The notes beneath the pieces are model-generated. The model was not told where the DNA came from, did no database searches, and saw only the letters and a list, made by a program, of their open reading frames with translations. DNA of 64,000 nucleotides from Trema orientale (lineage: Eukaryota; Streptophyta; Magnoliopsida; Rosales; Cannabaceae), in assembly GCA_002914845.1 (NCBI GenBank), contig JXTC01000322.1, positions 25,219 to 89,218 of the forward strand. Direction: 5' to 3'. Both the position numbers and the translations under genes were made by a program. Positions 1 to 11,546 of the stretch are shown here, one piece after another. Positions within the stretch are counted from its first letter, which is position 1. Every line of letters starts with the position of its first letter.

Positions 1-975
1 AAGATTGATTGTAAGAGAAAAATGGTGACAGACCAGTTTGTACTTATGGATACTCAATATAAAACTAAGTTTCCTTTGATTTCAGCCATGAAAGCTCAGA
101 AATTATTAGAAAAAGGTGCTACAGGATATTTGGCTAGTGTTTTTGATACATCTGTTGAGCAGAAATTGAGACCAGAAGATGTGTTGGTTGTGCAAGACTT
201 TTTGGAAGTGTTTCAAGAGGATTTATCGGGTTTGCCACCGGTAAGAGAAATTGATTTTGCTATTGATTTGGTACCAGGTATTGTACCTATTTCTAAGACA
301 CCCTATAGGATGGCCCCTGGCAGAATTAAAGGAGCTAAAGACTCAGTGACAGGAATTGCTAGATAAAAGATTTGTACATCTTAGTTTTTTTTCACCGTCG
401 GGTATGCTAGTTGTGTTTGTGAAAAAGGAAGACGATACTATGAGATTGTGTATTGACTATAAAGAGATTAACAAAGTTACCATTAAGAACAAGTATCCCC
501 TACCTCGCATCGATGATTTATTTAATCAACTTCAGGGTGCCTCTATGTTTTCAAAGATTGATTTAATGTCTGGTTACCATCAGTTGAGAATTAGAGAGGA
601 AGACATTTTGAAGACTACTTTTAGAACTTTGTGTGGTCATTATGACTTTTTGGTGATGTCATTTGGTCTGACCAATGCTCCAGCAGCATTTATGGATTTG
701 ATGGATAGGATATTTTAGGAATTCTTAGATAAGTTTGTTATTGTGTTTATCGATGACATTTTAGTATACTCATGATATAGAGAGAAGCACAAAGAGCATT
801 TGAGAATCATTCTTCAGATATTAAAAGAGAAGGAGCTATATGCTAAATTCAAGAAATGCGAGTTCTGGTTAGAAAAAGTGTCGTTCCTTGGTCACGTTAA
901 TTCTCAGGATGGGATTTCTGTTGACCCTACCAAGGTTGAGGCAGTTAGTAATTCGTCTAGACCTACTAATGTGAC
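1..975 (+). pseudogene. Ty3/gypsy chromovirus pol fragment, copy 1 (protease tail and reverse transcriptase)
   Basis: The translation runs from the protease-RT linker into the reverse transcriptase core. It has the gypsy landmarks [48 protein letters not shown] and the catalytic box FIDDILVYS at about 745-773. Reading then continues through the RT connection ([15 protein letters not shown]) to 975. It is broken by a frameshift near 330-360, a TAG at 716 and a TGA after LVYS. Copy 2 below repeats this stretch at 1406-2366, so the two are copies of one family. The 5' end is cut by the window edge and the 3' end by an N. Family-level identification is secure; function is lost. Confidence 0.9.
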
Positions 976-976
976 A
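976..976. other. Single N at a sequence join
   Basis: A lone N separates RT-connection sequence of copy 1 from the proline/glutamine-rich start of a gag gene. The two sides are not contiguous in any intact element, so this looks like a scaffold join or a one-base gap rather than a polymorphic base. Confidence 0.7.
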
Positions 977-1068
977 NCAACTTAACCTTCCACCACCGCC
1001 ACCCCAACAGAGATAGGATACTGGTGAGAGTGCTGAGTAGAGATTAAGGAAACTTCAGCCTCTAACCT

Positions 1069-2157
1069 TTGATGGCGGAATTGATCCAATTCTGGATTAG
1101 GACCACTGAGCATATGCTGGCTTACGCCAAGGTTTCTGATGCAGATAAAGTCCCATGTGCTAGGTTTATGCTGAGACATCACGCTGAGTACTGGTGGGAT
1201 ACCATGAGTACTTCATTCGGTACCACACTCTCTTCTGGAGAGGTTATGTATTCAGATAAAATTTTGAGAGCTTGTCCTATTGTAATGGAGGACAGAGAAT
1301 TATTTGTGCTAGATATGAATGACTATGAGATTATTTCGGATATGGATTGGCTATCGAAGTATTTTGCTAAGATTGACTACCAAAAGAAAATGGTGACATT
1401 TCATCCTCCTAATGCTGACCAGTTTATACTTGTGGGTACTCAGAGCAAAGCAAAGTTTCCGTTGATATCAGCTATGAAAGCTCAAAAATTTTTGGAAAAA
1501 GGTTGTACAGGATACTTGGCTAGTATTGTTGATACATCTATTGAGCAGAAGTTAAGACCAGAAGATGTGTTAATTGTACAAGATTTCTTAGATGTGTTTC
1601 AAGAGGATTTGCCAGGTTTGCCGCCTATAAGAAAAATTGACTTTGCTATTGATTTGGTACCAGGTACTGCACCTATTTCTAAGACACCTTATAGGATGGC
1701 GCCAGCAGAGTTAAAGGAGTTAAAGACTCAGTTACAAGAACTTCTGGACAAAGGATTTGTACGTCCTAGCTTTTCACCGTGGGGTGCACCAGTTCTGTTT
1801 GTTAAAAAGAAAGATGGCACTATGCGATTGTGTATTGACTACAGAGAACTTAACAAAGTGACTATTAAAAACAAGTATCTCCTACCTCGCATCGATGATT
1901 TGTTTGATCAACTACAGGGTGCTTCAGTACTTTCAAAGATTGATTTGAGATCTGGTTACCATCAGTTAAGAGTCAGAGAAGAAAAAATTCTGAAGACTGC
2001 CTTTAAGACTCAGTATGGCCATTATGAATTTTTGGTGATGCCATTTGGTCTGACCAATGCTCCGGCAGCGTTTATGGACCTGATGAACAGGATATTTAAG
2101 GAATTCCTAGATAAGTTTGTTATTGTGTTCATTGATGATATTTTGGTGTACTCATGA
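1069..2157 (+). pseudogene. Fused gag-protease-reverse transcriptase reading frame of gypsy copy 2
   Basis: A 362-codon frame joins a gag N-terminal part ([30 protein letters not shown]) to a protease C-terminal part ([20 protein letters not shown]), then runs into an RT that keeps [48 protein letters not shown] and FIDDILVYS. The gag-protease junction is an in-frame deletion: the rest of gag, its zinc knuckle and the protease active site are absent. The frame ends at TGA (2155-2157) where the family continues into the RT connection; copy 1 has the same stop. There is no reason to think it is translated: the real gag start lies upstream behind stops and a frameshift near 1080. Confidence 0.85.
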
Positions 2158-3159
2158 TTTAGAGAAGAGCATAAAGAGCATTTGAGAATCGTCCTTCAAA
2201 TACTGAATGAGAAAGAGTTATATGCGAAATTCAAGAAATATGAGTTCTAGTTTTTAAAAAAAAAAAAAAAAGTGTCATTCCTTGGTCACATTGTTTCTCA
2301 GAATGAGATTTTTGTTGACCCAGCTGCGGTTGAGGCAGTTAATAATTGGTCTAGACCTACCAATATTACATAGATTAGAAGTTTTCTAGATTTGGCCGGT
2401 TATTACAGAAATTTTATTGAGGGATTCTCTAAGATCGCTATGCCACTTACACAGTAAATTAGGAAGAATAACAAGTTTATATGGACTGATGAGTGTGAGA
2501 AGAGTTTTCAAGAATTAAAGCAGAGATTAATTTCAGCACCAGTCCTGACTGTACCTTTAGGTACAGAGGGATTTGTTATCTATAGTGATGCTTCGAAACA
2601 AGGTTTGGGATACGTCTTCATGCAAAATAGGAAGGTTATTGCTTATGCTTCAAGACAGCTAAAGGATTATGAGTGTAACTATCCTACTCATGATTTAGAA
2701 TTGGCAGTAGTAGTGTTTGCACTAAAGATTTGGCGGCATTACCTGTATGGAGTATATTGTGAAATTTTCACTGATCACAAAAGTTTAAAGTATTCGTTTA
2801 CTCAAAAAGAATTGAATATGAGACAACAATGTTGGCTAGAATTGGTAAAAGACTATAATTACGACATCAGTTATCATCCAGGAAAAATTATTGTTATGGC
2901 AGATGCACTCAGCAGAAAATCATTAGGTAGTTTGGCAGCTTTAAACAAGTTAGAGAAACCTCTACAGGAAGATTTATATAGGTTAGGTATTGAATTAATT
3001 ACTGGTAAATTATACGCTGTGATATTGCAGTTCACTTTATTAGACAGGATTAGACAGGGCCAGAAGGAAGATCCTGATTTGATTGGATATAAAGAATTGG
3101 TAGAGTCAGGTAAAAAGTCATATTTTAGTATTTCTACTGAAGGAGTAATCAGATTCTAA
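2158..3159 (+). pseudogene. Gypsy RT connection and RNase H (copy 2)
   Basis: Downstream of the RT stop the element continues with the RT connection (FLGHIVSQNEIFVDP, GYYRNFIEGFSKIAMPLTQ) and an RNase H of the gypsy type. RNase H landmarks are [62 protein letters not shown] and MADALSRK. A 15-A run at about 2257-2271 disrupts the connection, which suggests slippage within the Lys-rich stretch where copy 1 reads EKVSFLGH. Stops interrupt it at about 2248 and 2456. From 2605 to 3159 the frame is open. Confidence 0.85.
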
Positions 3160-3229
3160 GGTAGACTTTGTGTACCAGATGACAGAAGTATCGAGGAAGA
3201 AATTCTTGTAGAAAGTGCAGATCTCCAGT

Positions 3230-3770
3230 TCACTAGGATGAGGTTGGAGAGCGACGTTATTTGGGTCCTGATATTGTTAGAGATACAGCTGAGGCATTTG
3301 AAAAGATCAAAATACGCATGATAGCAGCTCAAAGTAGACAAAAATTTTACGCATATCCAGAATGTCGACCCTTACATTTTTCTATTAGAGATAAAGTATT
3401 TCTTAAGGTTGCCCCTATAAAAGGTGTCATGAGATTTGGAAAGAAAGGAAAGTTGAGCCCGAGATTCATTGGTCCCTATGAGATTCTCGAGAAAGTTGGG
3501 AATGTTACTTATAGGCTTGCATTGCCCCCAGAATCATTAGGTGTAGACAACGTCTTCCATGTTTCTATGCTAAGAAAGTATGTATCAGATCCATTCCATG
3601 TTCTTAGCCATGAGCCACTTGAACTAGATCCACAATTAACCTATGAGGAACGTCCCGTTCAGATTCTAGATAAAAAAGAGAAAGAACTAAGAAACAAAAG
3701 GATTCCATTAGTGAAAGTTCTGTGGCGAAACCATTCTGTTAAGGAGGCTACATGGGAGTGAGAAGATGAA
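3230..3770 (+). pseudogene. Integrase C-terminal end with chromodomain-like tail (gypsy copy 2)
   Basis: After the integrase-core deletion the frame reads the conserved gypsy integrase tail: AAQSRQKFYAYPECRPLHFS, DKVFLKVAPIKGVMRFGKKG, PRFIGPYEILEKVGNVTYRL and NVFHVSMLRKYV. It is followed by a chromodomain-like segment (EERPVQILDKKEKELRNKRI, VKVLWRNHSVKEATWE). In chromoviruses this tail is thought to bind marked histones and guide insertion. The zinc-binding HHCC and the DDE catalytic residues are all missing. A TGA replaces the codon after ATWE at 3759. Confidence 0.85.
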
Positions 3771-4067
3771 ATGAAAAGGCAACATCTAGAATTATTTGGT
3801 AAACAAATTTCGAGGACGAAATTTTTATTAGGAGGGGAGGATTGTGATATCCAGAACTCCTAAATGACACCCAATTTCTCACATAATTAAAGAGCCAATN
3901 ATTCTGTTAAGGAGGCTACATGGGAGTGAGAAGATGAAATGAAAAGGCAACATCTAGAATTATTTGGTAAACAAATTTCGAGGACGAAATTTTTATTAGG
4001 AGGGGAGGATTGTGATATCCAGAACTCCTAAATGACACCCAATTTCTCACATAATTAAAAAGCCAAT
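3733..4067 (+). repeat. 167-bp direct duplication across a single N (probable assembly artefact)
   Basis: Bases 3733-3899 (end of the chromodomain tail, polypurine tract and first 57 bp of LTR) recur at 3901-4067 with essentially one difference (AAAGAG versus AAAAAG near the end). A single N lies between. The second copy then runs on into the rest of the LTR. The simplest reading is two contigs with an unmerged overlap. Confidence 0.85.
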
Positions 4068-4417
4068 AATGATGTGATTACATAACATTTTCAATTATAT
4101 TATTATCATTTCTGCATACTATTTTAAGTTTTGATACTAAATTATTATGATTATTAACTCTTGTTACTTTTTAAATAATTTACAGTGAAATGCTCTGGAA
4201 ATGCTCTTTGATACAAATTTGACGTATATTAAGTCAATTATTCAATTTTGATTGTTCATTTTAGTATACAATAATTTTTATTGAGATTTGTTTGTCAAAT
4301 TGATTTTTGTAGTGAAATGTTCAAGTACACTCATGGTACAAGTCTGACCTATATTGTATTAGATATTGTTAGAATTTAGTCTCAATATTTGACAAATTAT
4401 TGAGTAAAAAAAAAATG
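4011..4417 (+). repeat. Gypsy LTR head, plus-strand arm of a large inverted repeat
   Basis: It starts with TGTGATATCCAGAACTCC directly after the polypurine tract, as a 3' LTR should. Its roughly 406 bp recur as a reverse complement at 5491-5896 with only a few differences. Confidence 0.85.
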
Positions 4418-5490
4418 TGACTAGATAAGTTGTTTAGTGCAATTTTATGAGCGATGAAACTTTAGATATTTTGTTAAATGTTTATTTAGTCAGGTTATTT
4501 ATTTTGCACACTTCTCTGGCTTATGATTAAATTTGTCCCTCTTTATATATATATATTTTAATGCATATACTTATTATTTACTTTTATTTTATAATTCAAT
4601 TTACATATGTCGATATTTAATTCTTTATAAAAGAAACCGACTTGTTATGTCGGCAAACTCCATGAGCTGCATATAATACTAATAATAGTCATTCGTCAGT
4701 TACTCTTTTCCTTTATCAATCCTTCAATTTATAAGTATATATTTTTCTTAATATGTATAAACCATATGTCCATCGAATTGAGGAATTGACTTGGTGCATA
4801 AATAGCATAGTCAAATTATCTTGTCTTTGATTTTAGTCATTCCTAAGGTAATCGTCTTTTATAGTTGTTGCTTTTAAATAAACTTTTTCGTTTTTGTGAA
4901 TGGTGTGCATCCAGTTCTTGGTTTCTGATTACAATGGATATATATATATATATATGTTTATACACTTATGAATGTTGCTGCCAAGTTATATCTGTTTGAG
5001 AAAATTTCTTTTGCGATAAGAACATAGATGTGAGCCTTATTTAATTGTTCAAGATAGTAAAAGTAAGTTGAACGTAGTGGACTAAGTGCTAGTAATTTTA
5101 AATTATAGTTTTACTTATATGTATGTACTAAATTGAGCATGATCCTCTTTCTAATTATTATTTTGATAAATTCTATTAAAAAAAAAATTGAAACTAATCT
5201 AGAATTTGTTTTGACAACTTTCTATCTTTTTGCTATGTGTATTTCTGTAGACAAAATTAATTAGAGTGCAGCTTTGTGATCGATTTAAGATTGTGACTTG
5301 ATTTCATAATATTTATTTTAGTTCAATTGGCTAATATATTTTCTATGTAGGACCATATACTTATATGATTATATTGGAGTTAGATTGTTTGTAGGTAGAT
5401 TTTACTTCTCGTTTACAAAGAATTATATTGAAGTAATGATAGAATTGACTTTGGAGTTCTTTATTTTTTTTGTGTTACAATGATAATTGT
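4418..5490. other. Spacer between inverted LTR arms; no gene seen
   Basis: It is AT-rich with a (TA)n run near 4940-4955 and no supportable coding frame. It may be the remaining part of the plus-strand LTR or an unrelated insert; I cannot tell which. Confidence 0.5.
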
Positions 5491-5896
5491 TTTTTTTTTT
5501 TACTCAATAATTTGTCAAATATTGAGACTAAATTCTAACAATATCTAATACAATATAGGTCAGACTTGTACCATGAGTGTACTTGAACATTTCACTACAA
5601 AAATCAATTTGACAAACAAATCTCAATAAAAATTATTGTATACTAAAATGAACAATCAAAATTGAATAATTGACTTAATACAAGTCAAATTTGTATCAAA
5701 GAGCATTTCCAAAGCATTTCACTGCAAATTATTTAAAAAGTAACAAGAGTTAATAATCATAATAATTTAGTATCAAAACTTAAAATAGTATGCAGAAATG
5801 ATAATAATATAATTGAAAATGTTATGTAATCACATCATTATTGGCTATTTAATTATGTGAGAAATTGGGTGTCATTTAGGAGTTCTGGATATCACA
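5491..5896 (-). repeat. Gypsy LTR head, minus-strand arm of the inverted repeat
   Basis: This is the reverse complement of 4011-4417. On the minus strand its first base (5896) begins the same TGTGATATCCAGAACTCC terminus. The adjoining sequence at 5897 is copia-like and unrelated, so no target duplication can be read. Confidence 0.85.
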
Positions 5897-5934
5897 GCTG
5901 CTATCCAAAAGATACTGGGATTATGCTTTAAAGA

Positions 5935-6240
5935 CAGCTTCGTACATCCTCAACTTTACTCCATCAGATAGAGTTGCTTCGACACCTTTTTAGATGTGGA
6001 TGGGCTATGTAGAGAGCTTAGAGCATCTAAATATATGGAGTTGCGAAGTATTCTGTGCAAGAAAGTATAAGAAGTTGACAAGAATTCAGAAAAGTATTTT
6101 CTGCTTGGCTATCTAAAGGAAGAGAAGGGCTATATTCTTTATAGATAATCTACCAAAACTACCTTCATCAGCAGAAGTGGAGACTTTCCGGAGGATGAGA
6201 GAGAAGTTCGTCAAGAAGATGATAGAGAGCTTATGATCTT
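5935..6240 (+). pseudogene. Ty1/copia integrase-RT linker fragment
   Basis: The translation (WMGYVESLEHLNIWSCEVFC, then KLTRIQKSIFCLA) follows the copia pattern in which the integrase C-terminal part is followed by a KLD..S..C.F.GY box. Everything downstream through RT and RNase H is missing. The sequence goes on through an untranslated stretch to a polypurine-like run (AAGTGGGAGAT, 6362-6372) and LTR family A. So this is the deleted internal part of the element that owns the LTR at 6373. Confidence 0.7.
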
Positions 6241-6372
6241 CATTACTTTTCTTAGTATTTAAGTTGTTAGTTGAACACTTAATTTTTGCTTTTATTATTT
6301 TGGTCATTTGGAACATTTTTGGGTTTTTAGTGTGTTATTTTGAGTAACTGCTTTTTTGGACAAGTGGGAGAT

Positions 6373-8155
6373 TGTTAGGATATTTGCCCTTAAAAGGCAG
6401 ATTTCTAATTTTATCCTTTTAGAATAAACAACTTTTTCTTATGTATAATTATGATATTTGCTAGATTAAACTATCTTAGTTGAGTAGTTTATTTATTTGA
6501 AAAAGATTCCATGACTTTATTTGTGCATAAAGAAACAAACATGATTCAGTGTTAATTACGAGGAGACTTATTTCTTTATCTAAATCTAAATGAACTAGTT
6601 CACAATCTAAAAATAAAGATAGAATACTTTATTTACTATAGGTTGTAGTGTTTGTCTATCTCAACGGGAATGATGTGTCTCAAATCATTTAAGTATGTGA
6701 CTTCTGATAAAAACACTAGTACAACATAAATAAGTTATGTGTATTAAACTGGACAAGGTAATATAAAGAATTAAAGTGTCGTAACTCAATTATTATATTA
6801 CCATAAATTAGCCCTTAGTATGTAAATCTTAATCCTTGATATTTGATTGAACTTGCTTTTATAGGTTATAGCCTTTTGATTTGATTAAAAGACTAACCTC
6901 TATGAAATTAGAGGTAAACTCTGGTATATTGAAGGTTATGGCTTATGAATTGATGGGAATACCAAATAGTTGAGGACATAACTACTATACATTAATGTCA
7001 CTTTAAGATCTTTCAAGATTTATGGAATAATTAAATCTAAGATCTTAGTATTTACTTTGTGAATTGGTTGATAATTTTGTCTAAATGGCCATTGAGAACA
7101 AAATTATCGACAACATTATTCCTTGATAAAAAGATGGTAACTTAAAGGTAAATATGTATTGGAGGGGTATTACGGTAATTTTAACTATCTAACTACGGTA
7201 TTGTATTGGGATTGTACATATGGCATAGAATATACTAGATAGATCGGTTAATCAAGGCTAGTTGATTAAATCTCTATAAAAGGCATGACATTTAATCCAA
7301 GAGTGCAGTATTGGGCCTTTAGTGGAGTGTCCCTTTACAGTATTTATATAAATATCATAATAAGAGTTATTATCTATTTATTGGAGCTTAGATTATTTGG
7401 ATCTATTAGGTCCCTTGTCTAGCTCAATTAAACTCATTAATTGGTTGGTGGTATTCGTGAAATTAATTTCATGAAACTGTGTAAAATAATAATTCTACAC
7501 AGAAGTTGGTATTTTTATTAATAAGTTACATGAGTTGGACATATTTATAAAAATACACCTAAAGTCCAAATTGGAGAATAAGCCCAATCCTAGTTGGACT
7601 AGGGTTAGCAATTTTGGGTCCTATATATATAAGATATATGAGAAAAAAAACTGCACAATAATACTAATTGTGTCACACGCATACCAAGGGATAGAGAGAG
7701 AGAAAATCGGCCATCCTAGGCTAAGTAAGAGAGAAAAAATTTCCTACCATCTCACAGTCCCATCTAACGTCCCGGTGTTCCATAGGATCAAGAAGGCGTT
7801 CTTGATCGTTCTCCAATGTAGGTTTCGACTTGGTGCTCACTCACCTCTTCAACCAAGAGTACGAGCATAGACAAGAAGATCTAGGGTTGGAGGTCTAATA
7901 ACCATCAACAAGCAGATCAAGGAGGAACAAGCTACAAGAGGTAAACCCTAATCTCATCTCTACAGTTTTGTATCTAGATTTGATTTATGTTGTACATGAT
8001 CCTGTATTAGATGCATGTACGTTATATGGTTATAAAAACTGTTTTCATGAAAAAAATTTTAAAACCTAAATCCGCTAATTTTTCCGCTGTGTTCATGATG
8101 TGAACATGTGTTTTCCATATTTGTATGCATGCATGTTTTTCCTAAGTGTTAGGTC
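6373..8155 (+). mobile_element. Copia LTR, family A (plus-strand copy)
   Basis: It starts with TGTTAGGATATTTGCC after a polypurine tract and ends near GTGTTAGGTC. Two further copies lie on the minus strand (28688-30479 and 31375-33169), each about 1.79 kb, which fixes the LTR length. A TATA-like CTATATATATAAG near 7621 probably marks the promoter. This is the 3' LTR of the deleted copia fragment upstream. The exact right edge is uncertain by about 10 bp. Confidence 0.85.
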
Positions 8156-8189
8156 AATTATCCTTCAAGCTCTACCTACTAAGGCACAA

Positions 8190-11100
8190 AAGAAGCAAGA
8201 TGAGCAAGGTTGCTTCTTTTATGGAAAGGGTGGACACTTGAAGAAGGAATGCGCTAAGTACAAAGCTTGGCGTGTTAAGACGGGTAAGCTTCTCATTTAT
8301 GTTTGTTCTGAAATTAATTTAACTTCTGTACCTAAGGACACTTAGTGGGTAGATTCGGGTGCTACTACTCACGTTAGTATTTCTATGTAAGGTTGCTTGT
8401 AGAGCCAGAAGCCAAATAATGATGAAAGATTCATCTATGTGGGGGACAACCAAACAGCTTCAGTAGAGGCCATTGGGTACTTTAGATTGCCTTTAAATTC
8501 TGGAAAATATGTAGATTTATATGAGACTTTTGTGGTACTGTCTTTAAGATAGAATTTGGTTTCAGTTTCTATATTGGACAAATTTGGTTATTCTTGTTCT
8601 TTCGGAAACAATTTATTTAATCTTATGCTTTATTCGAATGTTGTTGGTACTGGTGTTCTTATTGACAGTTTATATATGTTAAATATCGAACCCTCCGTTA
8701 ATGAAATTTTGCATGTTAATTTAAGAGATACAAAACGAAAATTAACTAATAAGGACTCATTGATGTTGTGGCACAGACACTTATGACACATTTCTAAATA
8801 AAGAATTAAACGTCTTGTATCTGATGAGATCCTTAGTCCCCTTGATTTGGTAGACTTTAAAGTCTATGTTGAGTGTATAAAGAGGAAATAGACAAATGAT
8901 AGGAAGTTAGGTGCTAGTAGGAGTTCTAGTGTCTTAGAACTAATTCATACAGACATCTGTGATCCATTCCCTATGGTTTCTTGGAATAGACAACAGTACT
9001 TTATCATGTTCATAGACGATTATTCTCATTATAGGTACATATACTTGATTTATGAGAAGTCACAATCACTGGACATATTTAAGGCTTATAAAGCTGAAGT
9101 TGAAAATAAACTTGAGAAGAAAATTAAGGCTGTTAAATCTGATCGTGGTGGTGAGTACTACGGTCGATATGACGGATCAGGTGAGCAACGTCCAGGGCCC
9201 TTTGCTAATTTTGTGGAAGAGTACGGCATCGTCCTGCAATATACTATGCCTAGGAAACCTAGCATGAATGGTGTTGCTGAACGACGTAATAGGACACTAA
9301 AGGATATGGTAAGGAGTATGATCAGTCATTCCACCTTACCAGAATCACTATGAGGAGACGCACTCAAAACTGTAGCATATATCCTTAACAGAGTACTGAG
9401 CAAAGCAGTAGCAAAAATCCCTTACGAACTCTAGACTGGGCGGAAGCCCAGTATAAGTCATTTCCACATTTAGGGTTGTCCAGCTGAGGCAAGGCCTTAT
9501 AGGCCAAATGAAAAGAAATTGGACTCAAGAACTGTAAGCTGCTACTTTATGGGGTATTCAGAAAGATCCAGAGGCTATAAGTTTAATGATCCCACATTAA
9601 AGTTTTTCTTTAAAACGAGAAATGCCAAATTTCTTGAGGATATTGAGTTTGGGAGGGAAGATAAGATTAGGGACATTGTTTTTGAAGAGGAATTCGTTTC
9701 TCTTCTTGTGGTTGCTATTGGCAATGGTCAGAATACTCAGGATCCTGTTCCTAACAATATCATTATTCAAGATGCAATTATTCCAGTTCAAGACAATGTT
9801 CAAGAGGTTCCTGTCCCAGTTGAGATAAATGCTCCTGTAGAGCAAACTCAACAACCTCAAGAACTAGTGCCTTTAACGAGGTCTACTAGAGAAAGGAGAA
9901 GTGCGATTCTGGATGACTATATCATATATCTCTAGGAACATGAGTTTGACATCGGGATAGTGAAAGATGATCCAATCAACTTCACACAAGTAAAACAAAG
10001 TTCCAATCCTCAAAAGTTGATTGATGCCATGAATGAGGAGATGAAGTCTATGAGAGATAATGATGTTTGGGATCTCGTCAAACTGCCTGAAGGTTCGAAG
10101 CCCATTGGTTGCAAATGGATATTTAAGACCAAACGGGATTCGAAAGGAAATGTTGAGAGATATAAAGCACGTCTTATCGCTAAAGGCTTCACTCAGAAGG
10201 AAGGCATTGACTTTAAAGAGACATTCTCTCCGGTTGCTTCGAAGGACTCCTTTAGAGTTATTATGGCACTTGTGGCTCATTTTGACCTTGAGCTTCATCA
10301 GATGGACATTAAGACAGTGTTTCTCAATGGTAACATTGATGAAACAATATATATGGTGCAACCAAAAAACTTTATATCGGGAGATCCAAAGTCTATGGTC
10401 TGCAAACTCAAGAAGTCCATCTATGGTCTCAAGCAGGCTTCCCGTCAATGGTATCACAAATTTCATGAGGTAATTCTCTCGTTCGGTTTTGAGGTGTATT
10501 CTGTTGATGACTGTGTATACCATAAGTTCGGTGGGAGTAAATTTATCTTCCTGGTGCTTTATGTTGATGATATACTACTGGTAAATAATGATACAGGCTT
10601 ATTACATGACACCAAGAGATTTCTTATGAAGAATTTCGAAATGAAAGATCTTGGAGTCATCTCTTTTGTATTAGGTATACACATATACCGAGATCATTCT
10701 CGGGGTATCTTTGGGTTATCACAAAAGAGCTATATCGAAAGGGTACTCAGTAGGTTTGGTATGGATAAGTGTGCACCAACGGACACTCCAGTGTCTATGA
10801 GAGATAAATTTAGCCTCAGCCAAAGCCTCAAGAATGATGTTGATAAAGAAGCCATGTAATAGTTCCCTTATGCTTCGGTTGTAGGGAGTCTGATGTATGC
10901 ACATGTATGTACGTGTCCAGATATTGCGTTCATAGTTGGCATATTGGGCAGATATATGAGTAACCCTAGAGTGGATCATTGGAAGGCAGCAAAGAGGGTT
11001 ATGCGGTACTTACAGGGAACAAAAGAATACATGCTCACTTATCAGAGATCGGACATTTTGGAGATCATTGGGTACTCTGACTCTGATTTTACGGGATGCG

Positions 11101-11546
11101 TAGATAGTAAGAGATCCACATCAGGCTATGTCTTTCTTTTAGCTGGAGGAGCTATTTCCTAGAAGAGTGCTAAGCAGACACTCGTAGCTACTTCCACTAT
11201 GGAGGCAGAATTCATAGCTTGTTATGAGGCATCCAATTAGAGAATATGGATACAAAACTTTGTCACCGGGCTGCATATAGTAAATAGTATTGAGAGACCA
11301 TTGAAACTTTATTGTGATAATAACTCTGCAGTCGTATATTCCTACAGTAATAGGAGCTCATCAAAGTCAAAGCACATTGACATTAAGCTCCTAGCTATAA
11401 GAGAGAGAATACAAAGTCGTTTAGTGTCAATTGAGCATATCGATACAAACTCTATGATAGCAGATCTGCTCACCAAAAGTTTACCACCTAAAGTCTTTCA
11501 TGAGCACACTGCTCCTATGGGTGTTGTATTTTTAGATGGTGTGTAA
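8190..11546 (+). pseudogene. Copia gag-pol polyprotein of element B, one frame with nonsense codons only
   Basis: All domains lie in one frame, with no frameshift that I can see. In order: degraded zinc knuckle (CFFYGKGGHLKKEC, first Cys pair broken); protease (WVDSGATTHVS, 8346); GAG-pre-integrase (LMLWHRHL); integrase core with FIDDYSHYRYIYLIYE, SDRGGEYYG and MNGVAERRNRTLKDM; linker box KLDSRTVSCYFMGYSERSRG; RT with GCKWIFKTKRDSKGNVERYK, FSPVASKDSFR, SIYGLKQASRQWY and LYVDDILLV; RNase H with YSDSDFTGC and LYCDNNSAV. Stops sit at 8343, 9351, 9432, 9471, 9933, 10857, 10860, 11160 and 11238, among others. Most stand where copia proteins have Trp or Gln. The protein is dead but was recently nearly complete. 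Confidence 0.9.

Larger units (their letters stand above)
977..3899 (+). mobile_element. Ty3/gypsy chromovirus, internally deleted copy 2 with polypurine tract and start of 3' LTR
   Basis: The order is gag start, protease tail, RT, RNase H, integrase C-terminus with chromodomain-like tail, polypurine tract, LTR. Two in-element deletions are visible: gag is joined to the protease end near 1245-1255, and most of the integrase is missing near 3235. A polypurine run (AGGAGGGGAGGA, 3830-3841) sits directly before TGTGATATCC at 3843, the LTR start. The tail after the integrase resembles the Tekay/Del chromovirus group; this lineage call is made from memory of the family. Confidence 0.85.

Noticed and set aside
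7535-7870. 111-codon frame inside LTR A
   Set aside because: It lies within the LTR and is not conserved as a frame in the two other copies; no domain was seen.
9597-10523. Minus-strand frames across copia B (87, 216 and 86 codons)
   Set aside because: Antisense shadows of the plus-strand pol with no domain pattern of their own.
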